Source: Afipia sp.
GTDB taxonomy: Bacteria > Pseudomonadota > Alphaproteobacteria > Rhizobiales > Xanthobacteraceae
Length of the DNA stretch: 57,420 nt
NCBI GenBank assembly: GCA_017474385.1
Contig: JAFVHU010000051.1
Span: 1-57,420, forward strand
Direction of reading: 5' to 3'
Below the pieces are notes generated by a model. It was not told the DNA's origin, searched no databases, and saw only the letters and a program-made list of their open reading frames with translations. Below, piece after piece: positions 53,180-57,420 of the stretch. Position 1 is the stretch's first letter; every line of letters begins with the position of its first letter. A program made the translations under genes and the position numbers.

Positions 53180-53640
53180 TTCGGTCTCTCTTGGGTGAAA
53201 GATTGCGGCGCTAAATTCCCGGCCGGTTTAGCCGCCGAGGGGACCCGGCCGCAAACGGCTGACGCCTTAACAAGCATTTAACGTGCCAACCAGCCCCCTA
53301 ATGGGCCGTGATCCCGCCCGGATCAACCGGTCCTTCCGGCCAGTCACTTTGCCCGCCGCAGCCCAGTGATTCGCAGACCCGCTCGTCCGAGTGCGTGTTT
53401 TTACGCCACTTTTTTCGCCTGCCTCGTTTGGCGGCGGCGGCATTCAAGCCGCCTGAGTGCGGAAACCCTTCAAGTGCGAGAGCGTTAAGATTTCAGGAGC
53501 ATGCTGAGTGAAGGCGCAGAATCGAAGATGCGCAAATTGTATGCATTTGCCTGCTTTTTATAGGGCAAACCGCGCAAAAGACGTGCGTTCCTCATACATT
53601 AGTTCTCCACGCGACAAACGCGCAATGAAAGGAGACTGGA
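53180..53640. promoter_or_regulatory. glnII-gstI divergent regulatory region
   Basis: 461 bases without a gene. Besides the sigma-54 element near 53273-53288, it has three TTTGC half-sites: GCAAAT (53532-53537), ATTTGCC (53545-53551) and GGCAAA (53564-53569), arranged as two dyads. It also has TTGTAT/TATAGG as a weak gstI promoter and a hairpin GGCGGC-ATTCAA-GCCGCC at 53436-53453. The dyads are candidate activator/repressor sites (for example NtrC). Confidence 0.5.
53273..53288 (-). promoter_or_regulatory. Sigma-54 (-24/-12) promoter of glnII
   Basis: On the minus strand TGGCAC-GTTAA-ATGCT: GG and GC are separated by exactly ten bases, as required for sigma-54, and TGGCAC is perfect; only the base before TGC departs from TTGC. 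Transcription would start about 80 bases before the glnII ATG. Confidence 0.7.
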
Positions 53641-53817
53641 ATGACACCTAATTCGACCCAGCCGACGGCCAAGATCTACCAATTCCCTGTTGGTGGCCGT
53701 GCGGCGCTCAGCAGCCGTAGCGAGCCCGCCAGGCCGACACTGGACTACGCAGCCTCCGGCAGCGGCTGGTACCACGAAGCCGCTATTGAAGACGCCAAAC
53801 GGGGCAGCGAACACTGA
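53641..53817 (+). CDS. gstI: GstI-like glutamine synthetase translation inhibitor (DUF2735 type)
   Basis: 58 residues behind a strong AAAGGAGAC. TAKIYQFPVGGRAAL near residue 9 is the hallmark of the short rhizobial DUF2735/GstI proteins; the C-terminus SGWYHEAAIEDAK is helical. In Rhizobium leguminosarum the gstI product, encoded divergently from glnII, lowers GSII synthesis at the translational level. The same divergent position here supports the call. Short and poorly conserved outside the motif, so homology rests on motif and context. A terminator follows. Confidence 0.75.
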   Translation: MTPNSTQPTAKIYQFPVGGRAALSSRSEPARPTLDYAASGSGWYHEAAIEDAKRGSEH

Positions 53818-53880
53818 TGCCCCGCGCCGGCATGACGCCCGGGTGGCCAGACCGCCCGGTGACCAGCGACGTCAAATAGA

Positions 53881-53909
53881 GGGTCGAAGCACAGCGCTTC
53901 GGCCCTTTT
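53881..53909 (+). terminator. Terminator of gstI
   Basis: GGGTCGAAGC pairs with GCTTCGGCCC (one G-T pair), 5-base loop, followed by TTTT. Lies between gstI and the convergent glutaminase gene; it may serve both strands. Confidence 0.75.
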
Positions 53910-53932
53910 ACTTTGAGCGTGTGCCCCGCCCG

Positions 53933-54868
53933 TTACGCACCGAAGATCGACCAGCCCATCCGCTTGCTGAGGGTTTCCAAGGCGTCGCGGCCAAGCCGTG
54001 AATTGCCGTTGGCATCGAGTCCCGGAGACCAGACCGCGATGGATGCCTTGCCCGGCGCAATGGCCAGGATGCCCCCGCCGACTCCGCTCTTTCCCGGCAG
54101 ACCAACCCGATAAGCGAACTCCCCCGAGCCATCGTAATGCCCGCATGTCAGCATCACCGCGTTGATGCGCCGCGCCCGCTCCGGCGGGACGACCAGAAAT
54201 CCGGTCGATGGATTGCGTCCCGAGTGAGCGAGAAACCGCCCGGCCATCGCAAGCTGACGGCACGACATTGCGATAGCGCATTGATGGAAATAGACGCCGA
54301 GCGTGAGCTCTGCCGGGTTTTCGATGACGCCGAACGACTTCATGTAATTCGCAAGCGCGATATTGCGAAAACCGGTGCGCTGCTCCGACGCAGCAACGGA
54401 CTCGTCGATCTTGATCGACGAGTCCCCCGACAGGAACTGCATGAACCTGAGGATTTCACCCAGCGTTTCCCGCGGCTGATGTCCAGACAGAATGGCATCG
54501 GTGACCGCAATGGCACCGGCATTGATAAAGGGATTGCGCGGGATGCCGCGCTCGCGCTCGAGCTGAACGATCGAGTTGAACGGGCTGCCCGACGGCTCGC
54601 GCCCGACCCGCTGCCACAGCTTGTCGCCGATCATTCCCAATGCGAGCGTGAAGGTGAACACCTTGGAGATGCTTTGAATCGAAAACGCCATGTCAGCGTC
54701 ACCGCCCGCCGCGACATGTCCGCTGGAATCGACCACGACAAGACCGAACGAGTTGACATCGACGCCAGCCAGCTCGGGAATATAGGTCGCGACGTCTCCG
54801 CGATCCTTTCGTTCGATCATCTCGTCGGCGATTTCCTTGACGACGCGATCCAGGGTGGCATTGCTCAT
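53933..54868 (-). CDS. glsA: Glutaminase
   Basis: Hydrolyses glutamine to glutamate and ammonia. 311 residues, serine beta-lactamase-like fold: [19 protein letters not shown] contains the catalytic SxxK (Ser, Lys); [29 protein letters not shown], the YMKSFG region and [13 protein letters not shown] are all typical. Lies next to gstI/glnII, which carry out the reverse direction of glutamine metabolism. Single gene. Confidence 0.95.
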   Translation of the reverse strand: MSNATLDRVVKEIADEMIERKDRGDVATYIPELAGVDVNSFGLVVVDSSGHVAAGGDADMAFSIQSISKVFTFTLALGMIGDKLWQRVGREPSGSPFNSIVQLERERGIPRNPFINAGAIAVTDAILSGHQPRETLGEILRFMQFLSGDSSIKIDESVAASEQRTGFRNIALANYMKSFGVIENPAELTLGVYFHQCAIAMSCRQLAMAGRFLAHSGRNPSTGFLVVPPERARRINAVMLTCGHYDGSGEFAYRVGLPGKSGVGGGILAIAPGKASIAVWSPGLDANGNSRLGRDALETLSKRMGWSIFGA

Positions 54869-54969
54869 TTCAGCTTCGGCTTCTCATGATGGACACACGG
54901 TCTTATCGAACGTGGTCCTATGCGACAACCGTGCCAAACCGGAAACCGCGCCAAAAGCGCCGCCTGCCC

Positions 54970-55704
54970 TTATTTTGCGTCGTGGAAAATGATGCCGACG
55001 GTATGCCGGTGGCCGGAGCGGAGCTGACTGACGCCATGGCGCAGATTGACGCGATAAGTCCCGCGCGTGCCCTGTACCGGGCGGTGATGAACCGCGAACA
55101 CCACGGCGTCGCCCTGCTTCAGCGGCACCACCGCCGCGCGTGACTGCATCCGCGGACGCTGCTCCGTCAGCACGAACTCGCCGCCGGTGAAATCGCGCTC
55201 GGGTCCCGACAGCAGGATCGCGACCTGCAACGGAAAAACATGCTCGCCATACAGATCCTGATGCAGGCAATTGTAATCGCCTGCGTTGTACTGGAGCAGC
55301 AATGGCGTCGGCCGGGTCTGCCCCGCCTTGTGGCAGCGCTTGATGAAATCGGCATGCGCCTCTGGATAACGCACGTCGATCCCCATCGACTCGTTCCAGC
55401 GGTTGGCGATCGGCGCCAGTTGCGGATACAGCGCCGTCCGCAATGAAGAGATGATGTCCGGCAGCGGATAGGAAAAATACTTATATTCGCCGCGCCCGAA
55501 CCCGTGCCGTCCCATGATGATGTGACTGCGAAAGATGCCGTCGTCGCCATAGAGACTGGCAACCGATCCGCATTCATCGGGCGACAGCAGTCCGGGCAGA
55601 ACCGCCCAGCCGTTGCCGTCGAGATGCGCTGTGATGCCGGGCCAGTCCATCGCCTCGACGCGCGTCGGCGACGCCGGCGTTTTGACTTTTGCTGCTGCGA
55701 TCAT
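54970..55704 (-). CDS. 2OG-Fe(II) oxygenase (prolyl-hydroxylase-like)
   Basis: 244 residues. N-terminal helical part, then a double-stranded beta-helix: LLLQYNAGDYNCLHQDLYGEHVFPLQVAILL with the HxD ligands, FTGGEFVLTEQRPRMQS, AVVFAVHHRPVQGTRGTYRVNLRHGVSQLR (third His and the 2-oxoglutarate Arg). Similar proteins hydroxylate protein or small substrates; the target is unknown. Cytoplasmic. Monocistronic between glsA and ppx. Confidence 0.85.
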   Translation of the reverse strand: MIAAAKVKTPASPTRVEAMDWPGITAHLDGNGWAVLPGLLSPDECGSVASLYGDDGIFRSHIIMGRHGFGRGEYKYFSYPLPDIISSLRTALYPQLAPIANRWNESMGIDVRYPEAHADFIKRCHKAGQTRPTPLLLQYNAGDYNCLHQDLYGEHVFPLQVAILLSGPERDFTGGEFVLTEQRPRMQSRAAVVPLKQGDAVVFAVHHRPVQGTRGTYRVNLRHGVSQLRSGHRHTVGIIFHDAK

Positions 55705-55780
55705 GTTCGGGCTCCTGTCAGATGACCCCGAACTAGTTCAAGGACGACAGGCCTTCCACCCGATTTCCGATGGGATGTGA

Positions 55781-57419
<1,639 letters not shown>

Positions 57420-57420
57420 G

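Noticed and set aside
53392-53410. Imperfect dyad GTGCGTG...ACGCCAC as NtrC site
   Set aside because: Too imperfect compared with the NtrC consensus and not clearly symmetric.

Overview
The window is a GC-rich chromosomal segment of an alphaproteobacterium. It most likely comes from the Bradyrhizobium/Afipia/Rhodopseudomonas group (Nitrobacteraceae). The evidence is a B12-dependent class II ribonucleotide reductase of the long alphaproteobacterial type, a eukaryotic-type glutamine synthetase II facing a gstI-like gene, a phasin, DUF2336, CreA and MgtC proteins, orphan Bug/TctC and Leu-type binding proteins, and several GTAG/CTAG-footed palindromic repeat families that I associate with this group. 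No rRNA, tRNA, CRISPR array, prophage or complete insertion sequence was recognised. Sixty-four protein genes are listed. Many have starts corrected to an internal ATG or GTG with a clear Shine-Dalgarno sequence.

Layout. 1-4.3 kb: nrdJ behind a promoter with two NrdR-like boxes, carrying an in-frame palindromic repeat near its 3' end. 4.3-5.4 kb: an AT-rich DUF4062 gene that looks horizontally acquired. 5.4-13.4 kb: small secreted and membrane proteins, a TctC-type receptor, a truncated haemoglobin, a small gene behind a FixK/FNR-type box, 3-hydroxybutyryl-CoA dehydrogenase, VOC and DUF2336 proteins. 13.5-24.5 kb: DHA2 exporter, flavin reductase, Sel1 protein, phasin, esterase, ClpS, KTSC, ABC binding protein, cupin, MgtC. 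24.5-29 kb: a two-gene RND efflux operon. 29-35.8 kb: thioesterase, hydrolases, M20 deacylase, a divergent HxlR/oxidoreductase pair with a perfect operator, an SMR-led operon, CreA. 36-43.8 kb: L,D-transpeptidase, two tandem GT-C-like membrane proteins, glutathione peroxidase, polysaccharide deacetylase, DHFR-like protein. 43.8-57.4 kb: DoxX, maeB, aspS, rnd, alkB, glnII/gstI, glsA, a 2OG oxygenase and ppx.

How genes work together. The clearest functional block is nitrogen: glnII has a sigma-54 type -24/-12 element and faces gstI (predicted translational inhibitor of glnII), and glutaminase follows. Envelope functions are frequent (L,D-transpeptidase, GT-C pair, deacetylase, RND, DHA2 and SMR pumps, MliC-like protein). 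Several small protein families occur twice in the window (Cys-rich secreted, zinc-ribbon, YVD-GSC proteins).

The most unusual structure is a composite repeat of about 160 bp present at two loci in opposite orientation (35962-36120 and 46650-46814). Each copy holds two related hairpins. Both are bounded by CTAG at the linker, and each has a three-base T-rich bulge at the same place on the linker-side arm. One copy supplies the aspS stop codon.
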